Source: an uncultured Lachnospiraceae bacterium
Lineage (GTDB): Bacteria > Bacillota > Clostridia > Lachnospirales > Lachnospiraceae
Assembly: GCA_947644545.1 (NCBI GenBank)
Contig: CANRZW010000009.1
Span: 1-64,000, forward strand
Direction of reading: 5' to 3'
Length of the DNA: 64,000 nt
In this document: piece after piece, positions 1-8,387 of the stretch
Layout of the letters: each line of letters begins with the position of its first letter
Position numbering within the stretch: position 1 is the first letter of the stretch
Notes under the pieces: model-generated
Told to the model about the DNA's origin: nothing
Database searches by the model: none
The model's input: the letters and a program-made list of their open reading frames with translations, nothing else
Position numbers and translations under genes: made by a program

Positions 1-77
1 ATATGATAGTTTTGGATATTTCCATTGTCTACCATATGGGAAGCATATCATTTATCAGCATTTCCGCACTTTTAACC

Positions 78-99
78 AGAGCGCGAGACGGGACTCGAA
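78..99. repeat. Duplicated tRNA-Gly 3' end (candidate att core)
   Basis: These 22 bases are identical to 1118-1139, which is the 3' end of the tRNA-Gly gene (T arm, acceptor stem and two flanking bases). Identity stops abruptly on both sides. A short exact copy of a tRNA 3' end is the classic footprint of tyrosine-recombinase integration. Read from the tRNA, an integrated element would occupy about 100-1117. No integrase gene is present, so this is either a decayed remnant or the edge of a larger island beyond the window. Confidence 0.6.
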
Positions 100-190
100 A
101 TCTTATTAGCCCCAGAAAGCCCATAAAATCAAGGAGGAATGCACACTGTCTACAATGTGACTACAATTCCGATTTGAGCTTTCGCACAAG

Positions 191-424
191 CTACGCGGCT
201 TTAGAATAATCAATGACTGCGATTTCCTGCATAAGCTGTTTCGCCATATTTACAAGTGATTCAACCTGTTGTGCTACTTCATCTGAATAATATTTTTCAC
301 CACATTGTTCACATTCTTCGCAGGGCACATTTTTGATGATGATAATACAGTTTTTATAATTTACGACATGCGTTGTCAAAGATGCGATCGTGGTCTTACA
401 CTTGCAATACATACACATAATCAT
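191..424 (-). CDS. YgiT-type zinc-finger protein (probable antitoxin)
   Basis: A 77-residue protein with two cysteine knuckles: CMYCKC near residues 4-9, and CEECEQCGEKYYS near residues 35-47. This matches the N-terminal zinc domain of MqsA/YgiT antitoxins without their DNA-binding helix-turn-helix. The ATG overlaps the stop of the upstream DUF4258 gene as TAATG, so the two are translationally coupled. Proteins of this family are commonly paired with DUF4258 or MqsR-like toxins. Antitoxin function is inferred from the pairing. The order is toxin first, antitoxin second, as in mqsRA. Confidence 0.75.
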   Translation of the reverse strand: MIMCMYCKCKTTIASLTTHVVNYKNCIIIIKNVPCEECEQCGEKYYSDEVAQQVESLVNMAKQLMQEIAVIDYSKAA

Positions 425-735
425 TACCTCTTTCTTGTTTTTAAATCCGCTTCAAATTTATCAGTGTTCGGGAAATAAACTGTTACAAAAAACAAACTGC
501 TGTTATCTGAGCCGACAACAATATGCAATATTTTATCGTCTTCTGTACGTCCGAAAATGAGACAGCTAGGGTGGGGGTAATCGTCTGGATAGTCCTCAAT
601 GACCTCTCCTGTTTGCAGGCAGGATTTCACATCCGCGATACTGATATCTCTTTCCTGCATACGTTCTAAACAGTGTTTTGCCCATTTTATATTGGAAGAA
701 ATACTTAATAATTTACGAAGCTGCTCTATATCCAT
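424..735 (-). CDS. DUF4258 domain protein (probable toxin)
   Basis: A 103-residue protein with the DUF4258 pattern: an N-terminal helix with WAKHCLERMQERDIS, then GEVIEDYPDDYPHPSCLIFG, then a beta hairpin ending ILHIVVG. The family has a RelE/MqsR-like small fold and is usually encoded beside YgiT-type antitoxins, as it is here. The start at 735 has an AAAAGGAAA ribosome site. A TATAAT-like -10 box lies at 767-772 on the minus strand, without a clear -35 box. mRNA interferase activity is a family-level inference. The pair sits between a tRNA and a copy of its 3' end, which suggests it arrived horizontally. Confidence 0.75.
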   Translation of the reverse strand: MDIEQLRKLLSISSNIKWAKHCLERMQERDISIADVKSCLQTGEVIEDYPDDYPHPSCLIFGRTEDDKILHIVVGSDNSSLFFVTVYFPNTDKFEADLKTRKR

Positions 736-1081
736 ATCTACATTTCCTTTTCTGATGCCTATAAATATTATACACGATTATGTCATGAAATAAAATAAGT
801 TTGTCAATCTCTTTACCATAAGCACTAAAAAATGACCCTTTCGTATGAGTTTATGGTATCTTTAAGTTACCACACAACCTTGCCTTAAATCCACACTGCT
901 ATGATTCCATGATCTACTTTTTCAGGTCTTCTGCCTGGTCCTTAGATACCCGGAGTGAAAAAATTGTTCCAGGAATCCGAAAACTCCGCAAAGCCCGAAT
1001 TAAGATTTCCTGTCTTTTATAATGTATGTATGAACATGACACTACCCCACTTTGACAGTATGCAACACGAAATATCACACA
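736..1081. other. Gene-free stretch between TA pair and tRNA terminator
   Basis: Apart from the TA-pair promoter elements near 767-807, no convincing gene, repeat or structured element was recognised here. Open frames crossing it are short and lack ribosome sites. The region lies within the candidate island bounded by the duplicated tRNA end. Confidence 0.5.
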
Positions 1082-1115
1082 AAAAAAGAAAAACCCTAGT
1101 ATTTACTAGAGTTTT
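1082..1115 (-). terminator. Rho-independent terminator of tRNA-Gly
   Basis: On the minus strand, just after the tRNA, an AAAACTCTAGT / ACTAGGGTTTT hairpin with a four-base loop is followed by a T run (1081-1087). This is a typical intrinsic terminator ending the tRNA transcript. Confidence 0.8.
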
Positions 1116-1119
1116 CAAG

Positions 1120-1192
1120 AGCGCGAGACGGGACTCGAACCCGCGACCCCGACCTTGGCAAGGTCGTGCTCCACCAACTGAGCCACTCGCGC
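1120..1192 (-). tRNA. tRNA-Gly (anticodon GCC)
   Basis: The minus strand gives a full 73-base cloverleaf. The acceptor stem is GCGCGAG/CTCGCGC. The D arm has GGCTCAGTTGGTGGAGC. The anticodon arm is CGACC-TTGCCAA-GGTCG with GCC at the centre, and the T arm has GCGGGTTCGAGTCCCGT. CCA is not encoded. The 3' end is duplicated exactly at 78-99, so this gene appears to have served as an integration site. Confidence 0.95.
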
Positions 1193-1456
1193 ATATCACT
1201 TACCCGGCTTTTTGTTTTTCTTATGTATCGCTCGGACAAGTAATAATATACTATATCGTTTCCACTTTGTCAACAGAATTTTTGAAATTTTTAAAATTCA
1301 ATAATCTTTTTAAGTTTTTTTAATTTTACACACAATTCGCTCTTTATTCTTTCTGGCCACCTCTGTACGACTGTCTTCTCAAATTCCTGCTTTTACCAAA
1401 CAGATAACAAACCTTTACCAGCATCAGAAGCAGAATAGAGACTCCCTATTCGGCCT

Positions 1457-2995
1457 CTATTCCAATTTCTCAGCACATTTTAACCGGTAAATGCGCTCCA
1501 ATGACTCATTGATCCGCTCTTCCGAGATCGTTCCGTCTTGTACAGCGTCCAATACTGCTTCATAAGCCGCACCAAAATCCTGTGGCATCAGAAGCATATC
1601 GACACCAGCCTCGATTGCCATCACTGCCGCCTGCTCAGATGTATAGTACTCAGTGATCGCTCCCATATTCAAAGCATCCGTAATAATCACGCCCTGAAAT
1701 CCAAGTTCATTTCTCAAAACATCCGTAACGATCACCCGTGACAGAGAAGACGGCACTGCTTCCTCATCAACCGCAGACGCTGTAATATGACTGACCATCA
1801 CCAGATCCGCCCCTGCGTCTATACCTGCTTTAAAAGGAAGAAACTCGTAATTCCTCATTTCCTCTAATGTCTTGGTCGTCTCCACTCTTCCACTGTGTGT
1901 ATCGCCCTCAGCGCTCCCGATTCCAGGAAAATGTTTCAGGCAAGAGCTCACGCCGGCCCCTTCAATTCCGTTCACCATATTGGAAATCATGTCACTCACA
2001 ACCTGTGTGTCCGAACCAAAAACCCGATCTCCCAATTCACCGGTTGCTGCATCCGCCAAATCCGCCATCGGCGCAAAGTCCAGATTAAAACCAAGTTCTC
2101 TCAGATAAGTGCCGATAGCCGTTCCCGCATCGTATGCCTGTGCCGCGTCTCCACTCTGGCCGATCGCCGCCATATCGCTTACCTGTTCTACATCGATGCC
2201 ACTCTTTTTCACTCTGCTGACAGAACCGCCTTCTTCATCTATTGCCAAAAAGATCGGATATTTGCTCATCGAAAACGTATTCGACAGCATCTGCGTAATC
2301 TGTTCTTTATCCTTAATATTCTTCTCAAAATAGATCAATCCACCTATAGCACAGTTATCCAACGCTTCTCTTGTTCCATCTCCGGCCTGTGTAACCGTCG
2401 AAACACCGGTAAGCACTTCCGGCTCTACGATAAACAGCCCCGCCACCTTATCTTCTATCGGCATCTCCGAAATATAGGCCGCAACGATCTCCCCCAGATA
2501 ATCCTCCTCCGGCTCCTCTTCTACCGGCTCGGGGGCATCAATCACTACCTCCTGCGCCTCCTGTTCCTCCTGCAATCGTTGTTGTTCCTCTGCAAGCTGC
2601 AGCTGCTCCGCCTCAAGCTTTTTCTGTCTTGCAACGCCGATAATGCTCCTTCCTGCAAAAACGCATCCACCGATCACTACTGCCATAAACACAAATACAA
2701 CAGCGTAAACTATGATCTGATTACGGACTCTCCGACGATGTCTGTAAGCGCGACGGTCCTCCTCATCCCACTCTTCCTCTTCCTCCTCGTCCTCTTCTTC
2801 ATCCTCGTCGTCCTCTATTTCATCTTCTTCATCTTCGTCATCATCCTCTATCTCGTCGTCTTCGTTTTCCGTCTCATCCTCGTCTTCGTCTATCTCTTCC
2901 TCATCGTCTTCATCCAGCTCTTCATCATCAAATAACTCTTCATTTTCATATTCTTCATCCGAATATCTCTTTTTTCTGCCGAATAGCTTACCCAT
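1457..2995 (-). CDS. Membrane-anchored GH3 hydrolase, NagZ-like, with acidic cytoplasmic tail
   Basis: A glycoside hydrolase family 3 protein of 512 residues, probably a beta-N-acetylhexosaminidase acting on cell-wall or amino-sugar substrates outside the membrane. Domains in order: a basic start MGKLFGRKKR, a tail made almost wholly of Asp and Glu to about residue 78, one membrane segment (about 92-115), a Gln/Glu-rich coiled coil, then the catalytic barrel. Seen motifs are DEEGGSVSR, KHFPGIGSAEGDTHSG (substrate-binding Lys-His and the Asp-His dyad of NagZ types) and ITDALNMGAI (nucleophile Asp). The start at 2995 is chosen for its GGAGGG site; an in-frame ATG 12 codons earlier lacks one. 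Single gene, with a hairpin overlapping its stop codon. Confidence 0.85.
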   Translation of the reverse strand: MGKLFGRKKRYSDEEYENEELFDDEELDEDDEEEIDEDEDETENEDDEIEDDDEDEEDEIEDDEDEEEDEEEEEEWDEEDRRAYRHRRRVRNQIIVYAVVFVFMAVVIGGCVFAGRSIIGVARQKKLEAEQLQLAEEQQRLQEEQEAQEVVIDAPEPVEEEPEEDYLGEIVAAYISEMPIEDKVAGLFIVEPEVLTGVSTVTQAGDGTREALDNCAIGGLIYFEKNIKDKEQITQMLSNTFSMSKYPIFLAIDEEGGSVSRVKKSGIDVEQVSDMAAIGQSGDAAQAYDAGTAIGTYLRELGFNLDFAPMADLADAATGELGDRVFGSDTQVVSDMISNMVNGIEGAGVSSCLKHFPGIGSAEGDTHSGRVETTKTLEEMRNYEFLPFKAGIDAGADLVMVSHITASAVDEEAVPSSLSRVIVTDVLRNELGFQGVIITDALNMGAITEYYTSEQAAVMAIEAGVDMLLMPQDFGAAYEAVLDAVQDGTISEERINESLERIYRLKCAEKLE

Positions 2996-3026
2996 ATCAA
3001 CCCTCCTGTTATTCGCCGTGCTTTTC

Positions 3027-3116
3027 TTCACAGTAAACTTCCATCATGCTCAGCCTGCCGTCGGGCGGGCCGCATGGCCATCCATGCTGTGAAAGTCGAA
3101 GACTTTCATAGTAAAC
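3027..3116. repeat. Dispersed hairpin repeat, copy 1
   Basis: A structured repeat also found at 35381-35460. It has an outer stem TTCACAG/CTGTGAA (3027-3033 with 3087-3093), a middle ATGC/GCAT stem, and an inner GCCTGCC/GGCGGGC stem with loop GTCG. After it, GAAAGTC and GACTTTC form a second hairpin, and GACTTTCATAGTAAAC (3101-3116) repeats the start of the other copy, as if a second unit were truncated. The outer stem differs from the other copy by paired changes that keep the pairing. Confidence 0.65.
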
Positions 3117-3543
3117 AATAAGATAAAATCCACGGCAAATATACTATAACTTATTTTCAGAAAATATGCTACCGGATTTTACTTTTTTCGATATTCTTTT
3201 AACCCTGACCATCAGCCTGTATTTTTTATACACGTCGAAGCGGGTACTAACTCTCTAGGAATTAATACCCGCTTCTATGCTACACTATCCAATGGCCTAT
3301 ACCTCCACTTTTCTTCTTTCGTACTCTTTCCACTTCTCTTTCGTATGCACATACTGTAACGTCTTATTCTTTCCTCTTTTGTGATTCGTTACTTTCTCTC
3401 ATGTACTCGACTACGTCTCTTTGCTTTGTCATTGGTTCCTTATTCATTTGTACTTTAAAATGGATTGCGGTTTATGTTTTCGGTGGACTGTACCTCCTTT
3501 TCTTAATTTTTTATCTATGTGAATTGGTTTTGTTTATGATTTA
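3117..3543 (-). ncRNA. Unassigned transcript region downstream of a strong promoter
   Basis: A near-perfect promoter at 3544-3571 would start minus-strand transcription at about 3537, but no normal gene follows before the GH3 gene 540 bases later. The expected RNA is purine-rich. It contains an AGGAGG with no start codon at useful distance and a 10-bp hairpin at 3237-3275. The sequence TGGMCTRTACCTCC occurs twice (3293-3306 and 3484-3497, plus strand). The longest tidy frame is a 27-codon ORF beginning MNKEPMTKQRDVVEYM without a ribosome site. A small RNA, a small peptide or a long leader are all possible. It does not resemble tmRNA, RNase P RNA, SRP RNA or 6S RNA as far as I can judge. Confidence 0.35.
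3237..3275. other. 10-bp perfect inverted repeat
   Basis: GAAGCGGGTA (3237-3246) and TACCCGCTTC (3266-3275) can form a perfect stem around a 19-base loop. There is no T tract next to it on either strand, so it is not a canonical terminator. It may be the 3' structural element of the unassigned transcript. Confidence 0.5.
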
Positions 3544-3571
3544 ATTATAACAGCTTTTTTCTATTTGTCAA
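3544..3571 (-). promoter_or_regulatory. Strong sigma-A promoter
   Basis: On the minus strand TTGACA (3566-3571) and TATAAT (3544-3549) are separated by 16 bases, both boxes matching consensus. It points into 3117-3543, where no conventional gene is found. Confidence 0.75.
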
Positions 3572-3708
3572 CATATTCTTTCAAAAAAATTATTATTTTT
3601 TCATTTTATATAGAAAACGGGTGAATTATCACATTTTTTTACATTTTTCCCGTTATTTACTGTTATTTCTACATCAGGTCTTCGCATAGTATCTGTAAAA
3701 ACCTAAGT

Positions 3709-4710
3709 CTATCGAAGACACTCCTCCAGAAATTCCCCGATCAGCCCATAATATGTCTCCGGTTCCTTATCCTGAGCCTGCGCATGTCCCGCTCCTTCTA
3801 CGATCAATAGCTCCTTGCGGCATCCGGCCGTCTCATACAGATCTCTGGACATCTGCACATCGATCATGGCGTCATCTTCCCCGTGTATAAAAAGAATCGG
3901 CACGTTACTCCTGGCAACGGCATTAATCGCCGATGCCTCTTTCAGGTCATAGCCTCCTCGAAGCTTAAGAACCACACAGGCAGAGTCAACCAACGGAAAT
4001 GCAGGCAGGGAAAACCACTCTTTGATCTTATCTCCAAACATGGCGTAAGCATCCGTATAGGCACAGTCCGAAACGACTGCGACAACATGCTCCGGCAGAG
4101 ATTCTTCCCCTGTCATCATCAAGGCCGTAACCGCCCCCATGGATTGCCCGTGAATAACGATCTGTGCTTCCTTATCCTGTGAGAGAATGTAATCCAGCCA
4201 GAGCATACAATCGTAATGATCCGTCCAGCCCATTCCGATAAAATCGCCGTCACTCTCACCCTGACACCGCAGATCCGGTACGATAACATGATACCCTTCC
4301 TTATGATACCAATAAGCGAAGGGATACATTTCCTCCTTCCAGCCCGTATACCCATGTAGAATAAGCACCCATCTGTGACTGTCCACATCGGTAAGAAACT
4401 CATTTGCAACCAGATTGTACCCATCCGTGCTCGTTACAAAGATCAACTGTGATTTCACGGTTTCCAGCCATAGATTCATCTCATTCAACATGATCTGGCG
4501 ATTGACCTTGATATCCGAAGTCTGTACCTGTGCCGCATAGCTTTCATCAGTTATCCTCTCAAATGCCTGCAGTTTCTCCATAAAGGAAGGAACCAGGGCC
4601 GCGCTGACAAGAAAATTAACCAGAATAAAGTATAATACAAGAATTAGAATAATCAGTATTCCCGCTATAATCATAACTCTTTTTCTTTTGCAGCTTTTCT
4701 TTTGCCTCAT
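3709..4710 (-). CDS. Membrane-anchored alpha/beta hydrolase
   Basis: A 333-residue serine hydrolase resembling the YqkD-like/S33-type group. A basic start (MRQKKSCKRKR) and one hydrophobic segment (about residues 14-40) make it a signal-anchored protein facing outward. The catalytic pattern is visible: oxyanion motif HGYTGW, LRCQGESDG, nucleophile elbow GQSMGA, the acid in HGEDDAMID and the histidine in EGAGHAQ. The substrate cannot be told from sequence. The ATG at 4710 is preferred over an in-frame GTG at 4728; neither has a strong ribosome site. It is a single gene and the promoter is not obvious. Confidence 0.8.
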   Translation of the reverse strand: MRQKKSCKRKRVMIIAGILIILILVLYFILVNFLVSAALVPSFMEKLQAFERITDESYAAQVQTSDIKVNRQIMLNEMNLWLETVKSQLIFVTSTDGYNLVANEFLTDVDSHRWVLILHGYTGWKEEMYPFAYWYHKEGYHVIVPDLRCQGESDGDFIGMGWTDHYDCMLWLDYILSQDKEAQIVIHGQSMGAVTALMMTGEESLPEHVVAVVSDCAYTDAYAMFGDKIKEWFSLPAFPLVDSACVVLKLRGGYDLKEASAINAVARSNVPILFIHGEDDAMIDVQMSRDLYETAGCRKELLIVEGAGHAQAQDKEPETYYGLIGEFLEECLR

Positions 4711-4943
4711 AAATCCCAGATTCCCCACCCATATTGTATTTTGACTTGTAAGTTTATATTTCTATTTTACTCCAAACTGTCATACAATTCCACCCGGTCA
4801 CCACGATTTGTCTCTGCCATTTTATGGGAAAAAGCACAGAAAAAGAGACAGCCGCACTCCTATACGCTGTCTCCCGTCCTGATTGTTCTTCCGTCCCTAA
4901 TATCCCTGATGCGCTCTTACAATATCAGCTTCCCATAAACCGT

Positions 4944-6263
4944 CTAAATCTGCATCAGCACAAAGATATCATAGATTGCCTTGATGGCCGTCTCGAAATC
5001 TGCATTGGACACGCCAATGATAATATTCAGCTCACTGGAACCCTGATCGATCATCTTTACATTGACATTAGCATGTGCCAGCGCGGAAAAGATCCTGCCC
5101 GCCGTTCCACGGGTCGATTTCATGCCCCGCCCCACAACGGCGATCAATGCAAAGTCTCCTTCAATATCGATATGATCCGGGTCTGCCAGTCTGTGGATTG
5201 CCGATACGACCCGCTGCTCCTTGTGCATGAATTCATCCTGATGGACAAACACCGTCATCGTATCAATCCCGGATGGTACATGTTCAAATGAAATACCGTT
5301 TTCTTCGAAAGCCTGTAACACCTTACGGCCAAATCCAATCTCGGAATTCATCATATCCTTATCAATGTTCACCGCACAAAAGCCCTTTTTGCCGGCAATG
5401 CCGGTGATCACATATTTTGATTTCTGACAGGTGCTTTCCACGATCCATGTACCGTTATCATTCGGAGCATTGGTATTACGGATATTGATCGGTATCCCTT
5501 CCCTTCTCACGGGAAAGATCGCGTCTTCATGAAGCACCGATGCGCCCATATAAGCCAGCTCTCGCAGTTCTTTATAGGTGATCGTATCAATGCCTTCCGG
5601 TTTATAAATAATACGGGGATCCGCGATCAGGAATCCGGATACATCCGTCCAGTTCTCATACACATTAGCTTTGATCGCACGCGCCACGATCGATCCGGTA
5701 ATATCGGAACCTCCTCTGGAAAATGTCTTCACCGTTCCATCCGCATAAGCTCCATAGAATCCGGGTATCACCGCCGATTGAAGCTTCTCCAGTCTTTCCC
5801 GCAGCTTCACATTCGTAACTTCTGCATCATACTCACCATTATCATCAAAGAGGATCACCTCCGCGGCATCCACAAACTCAAACCCGAGATAGTTGGCCAT
5901 AATAATGCCATTCAGATATTCGCCTCTGGAAGCGGCATAGTTACTGCCCGCCTTATTCTTAAAGTTCTTTTCTATCACCTTGAATTCTTCGTCCAGAGAA
6001 ATCTTCAACGCGAGCCCGTCAATAATCTCCTGATACCTGTCCTTAATCGCTTTGAGCTGCTGCTTGAAGTCTTTTCCTTCCTCTGCCAGATCATAACAGG
6101 CATACAGCATATCCGTCACCTTCGTATCATCCGCATCTCTTTTACCCGGTGCGGAAGGAACGACAAAGCTGCGCTCCGGATCCGCATGGATGATCTCGCC
6201 TACCTTCTTGAATTGTTCCGCACTTGCCAAAGAACTGCCGCCAAATTTCACTACTTTTTTCAT
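4944..6263 (-). CDS. Aspartate kinase
   Basis: Phosphorylates aspartate, the first step to lysine, threonine and methionine. The 439-residue protein starts MKKVVKFGGSSLA, the kinase signature. It continues with SAPGKR, FSRGGSD (nucleotide and substrate site) and two C-terminal ACT domains (about 300-439) for allosteric control; the SSELNIIIGV segment belongs to the second. Start 6263 is chosen because the kinase signature begins there and an AGAGGAG site precedes it. It lies 52 bases after hom in an ACT-hom-ask operon, so it probably feeds the threonine/methionine branch. It is monofunctional, unlike proteobacterial ThrA. Confidence 0.95.
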   Translation of the reverse strand: MKKVVKFGGSSLASAEQFKKVGEIIHADPERSFVVPSAPGKRDADDTKVTDMLYACYDLAEEGKDFKQQLKAIKDRYQEIIDGLALKISLDEEFKVIEKNFKNKAGSNYAASRGEYLNGIIMANYLGFEFVDAAEVILFDDNGEYDAEVTNVKLRERLEKLQSAVIPGFYGAYADGTVKTFSRGGSDITGSIVARAIKANVYENWTDVSGFLIADPRIIYKPEGIDTITYKELRELAYMGASVLHEDAIFPVRREGIPINIRNTNAPNDNGTWIVESTCQKSKYVITGIAGKKGFCAVNIDKDMMNSEIGFGRKVLQAFEENGISFEHVPSGIDTMTVFVHQDEFMHKEQRVVSAIHRLADPDHIDIEGDFALIAVVGRGMKSTRGTAGRIFSALAHANVNVKMIDQGSSELNIIIGVSNADFETAIKAIYDIFVLMQI

Positions 6264-6315
6264 ATCCTGCTCCTCTGTCTCAAAATACCTTTCCCACTCC
6301 TTAAATCCTGTCGGA

Positions 6316-7524
6316 TCATGCACTCAAGATCCTGATCCGGTTAATACATCCGCCGATCTTTTCAATCTTGTCATTAAACTCTTTTTCCGTCATCACCTGC
6401 GTCATAAACGCAAACTCTTCGGCAATACCCACATTGATCTCGGCCAGGGATCCAAAGACTGTCAGAGCCTCTTCCTTCTGCCCGTTTCCGACTCTGACGA
6501 AAAATTTCCCCTGATCACTCTCGATGTCGGCAACTTTAACGTCCTCATTTTCCCAGAAACACATTACCGTCTTCCCCGGATGTCTGGCGCAATCCACAAC
6601 ATCGGAAACAACCGCGCTTGCCGTTGGAAGTTTACCTGCGCCCCGCCCATAATACATGGAATCTCCCAGCATATTGCCGTGTACATACACTGCGTTAAAC
6701 ACATCACTCACGCTGTAGAGCGGATGTGTCCTGGGAATCATAAAAGGAGCTACCATCGCAAAGAAGCCCTCTTTCTTATCCCTGCTCATAGCCAGAAGCT
6801 TTATGGATTTGTTCATCTGCTTTGCATATGCGAAATCCGCCGCGGATATCTTAGTGATACCCTCAGTATAGATTTCTTCATATCTCACATTTTTGCTGCA
6901 CATAAGAGAAGAAAGAATGGCAATCTTGCGGCAGGCATCATATCCTTCCACATCCGCCTCAGGATTCTTCTCCGCATAGCCTTTTTCCTGTGCTTCCTTT
7001 AGTACCTCTTCAAAATCGGCGCCCTCTTTATCCATCTTAGTTAAAATATAGTTTGTGGTGCCATTTAAAATACCAGTGATGGAATCGATTTTTTCCGCAG
7101 TCAGAGAATAGTTCAGCGGCCGTATGATCGGAATCCCACCGCCCACGCTCGCCTCAAACAGATAATTGCAATGATTCTCTCTGGCAATGCTGATCAGTTC
7201 CGGGCCATGATTAGCAACCAGCTCCTTATTGGACGTGCACACACTCTTGCCTGCAAGCAGCGCCTGCCTGGAAAATTCGTAAGCCGGATGAACGCCTCCC
7301 ATCGTCTCACAGATCACCGTGACTTCCGGATCGTTCAAGATCACGTTGTAATCATGTATTACCTTACTCTCGTACGGATCCCCCGGAAACTCTCTCAGAT
7401 CCAGAATATATTTGATATTCAGGCTGGCCGCCGCTCTCTTCTCAATATCCTTCTTATTCGTCTCGATGACCTCAACGACGCCGCTTCCCACTGTTCCATA
7501 TCCCAATACCGCTACATGAATCAT
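6316..7524 (-). CDS. hom: Homoserine dehydrogenase
   Basis: Reduces aspartate semialdehyde to homoserine in the cytoplasm. The 402-residue protein has the NAD(P)-binding start VAVLGYGTVGSGV and the catalytic-domain segments NGTTNYILT, GYAEKNPEADVEGYDACRK and GRGAGKLPTASAVVSD. A C-terminal ACT domain (about 325-400) gives it the usual length of regulated enzymes. The middle gene of an operon with an ACT regulator upstream and aspartate kinase downstream. The kinase for its product is not adjacent; ThrH at 22976-23581 can supply that step. Confidence 0.95.
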   Translation of the reverse strand: MIHVAVLGYGTVGSGVVEVIETNKKDIEKRAAASLNIKYILDLREFPGDPYESKVIHDYNVILNDPEVTVICETMGGVHPAYEFSRQALLAGKSVCTSNKELVANHGPELISIARENHCNYLFEASVGGGIPIIRPLNYSLTAEKIDSITGILNGTTNYILTKMDKEGADFEEVLKEAQEKGYAEKNPEADVEGYDACRKIAILSSLMCSKNVRYEEIYTEGITKISAADFAYAKQMNKSIKLLAMSRDKKEGFFAMVAPFMIPRTHPLYSVSDVFNAVYVHGNMLGDSMYYGRGAGKLPTASAVVSDVVDCARHPGKTVMCFWENEDVKVADIESDQGKFFVRVGNGQKEEALTVFGSLAEINVGIAEEFAFMTQVMTEKEFNDKIEKIGGCINRIRILSA

Positions 7525-7605
7525 AATGCTGCTCCTCTCTTAATCCCTTGTTATATCATATCCCCGCAGGGAATTTACCGAAAAATACATTTCCTATCTC
7601 ATAGT

Positions 7606-8049
7606 CTACTCACTGGCCAGGATCTTCACGTTGTGGACACCCTGTTTTGCTTCCATAGCGTCGATCATCTCCGAAATATCTCCTGTCGTGGGCAAAACCT
7701 GTACACTGAGGCTCAAAGATGCCACACTGTTGATCGGAATGCTCTGATGAATCGTCAGAATATTAGCGCCACAGTCTGCTACGATCTTCAACACATCGGA
7801 CAACAGACCGGTCTCATCATCCATCTGGAAGGTAAGTGTAATCGTGGTTCCCTGCGCGTTTTCATGAAACGGAAATATATCATCCTTATATTTATAGAAA
7901 GAACTGCGGCTGATCCCCACTTCGTCAACCGCTTCCTGAATGGAAAGAGCCTTTCCCGATTCCACCAGCCGCTTTGCTTCCACCACCTTGAGCAAGACCT
8001 CCGGAACAGCTTTCTGCTTCACTACAAAATAGCCATTTTTTACCCGCAT
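7606..8049 (-). CDS. ACT domain protein, PheB/UPF0735 family
   Basis: A 147-residue small regulator. The N-terminal half carries a short helix-turn-helix-like stretch (SIQEAVDEVGISRSSFYKYKD). The C-terminal half is an ACT domain (GTTITLTFQMDDETGLLSDVLKI). The family often sits beside hom in Gram-positives, as here, and is thought to sense an amino acid; the ligand is not shown by sequence. Start 8049 gives the usual MRVKNGYFVV beginning; an upstream in-frame TTG is less likely. First gene of the ACT-hom-ask operon, with its promoter at 8180-8208. Confidence 0.85.
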   Translation of the reverse strand: MRVKNGYFVVKQKAVPEVLLKVVEAKRLVESGKALSIQEAVDEVGISRSSFYKYKDDIFPFHENAQGTTITLTFQMDDETGLLSDVLKIVADCGANILTIHQSIPINSVASLSLSVQVLPTTGDISEMIDAMEAKQGVHNVKILASE

Positions 8050-8179
8050 ATTACAATCATGCCTTTCTATCCCTATCAACTCGTCTAATGCACCCTCGTA
8101 TAGTCTGTTTATCTTTCCTGTGCGTACATTTGTTTTTTACAGTCTCTGTTATGAAGACAACTGTTTGCCACCGAAAGAT

Positions 8180-8208
8180 ATCTTAGCACAACTGCATAAT
8201 AAAGGCAA
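8180..8208 (-). promoter_or_regulatory. Promoter of the ACT-hom-ask operon
   Basis: The minus strand has TTGCCT (8203-8208), 17 bases, then TAAGAT (8180-8185). This places the start about 125 bases before the ACT gene. The leader contains a weak ACAGT/ACTGT stem, not clearly an attenuator, and no riboswitch was recognised. Confidence 0.55.
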
Positions 8209-8324
8209 GTACAATTTGTAGAAAACCAACGAAAAACGTAACGGTTCAGCCCCATCAGACATAGAAACGTCTGCCACACACAATGCAGATTGTTCCATGA
8301 CCTGACTGCTGCCCTAAAACAAAT

Positions 8325-8357
8325 AAAGGAGCAAACTTATTCATTGTCTGCCCCTTT
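8325..8357 (-). terminator. Terminator after glyA
   Basis: On the minus strand AAAGGGGCAGAC pairs with GTTTGCTCCTTT, with one mismatch or bulge, around a short loop, followed by ATTTGTTTT. It lies just after the glyA stop and separates it from the upstream end of the ACT-hom-ask operon. Confidence 0.7.
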
Positions 8358-8387
8358 CAAGCATTATTTATTCAGTCCTTAGCGGAA

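Noticed and set aside
955-1323. 122-codon plus-strand frame over the tRNA
   Set aside because: It runs antisense through tRNA-Gly and its terminator, and the sequence is not protein-like.
1895-2935. Plus-strand 346-codon open frame opposite the GH3 gene
   Set aside because: Antisense to a motif-rich hydrolase; its Leu/Phe-rich end is just the complement of the Asp/Glu tail.
3117-3543. 6S RNA, tmRNA, SRP RNA or RNase P RNA
   Set aside because: None of the conserved landmarks (tRNA-like end, helix 8 GNAR/GGAA loop, P4 sequence, long open bubble) could be found.
7525-8180. Threonine or lysine riboswitch or T-box ahead of the ACT-hom-ask operon
   Set aside because: The leader of about 130 bases is too short and lacks the conserved boxes of these elements.
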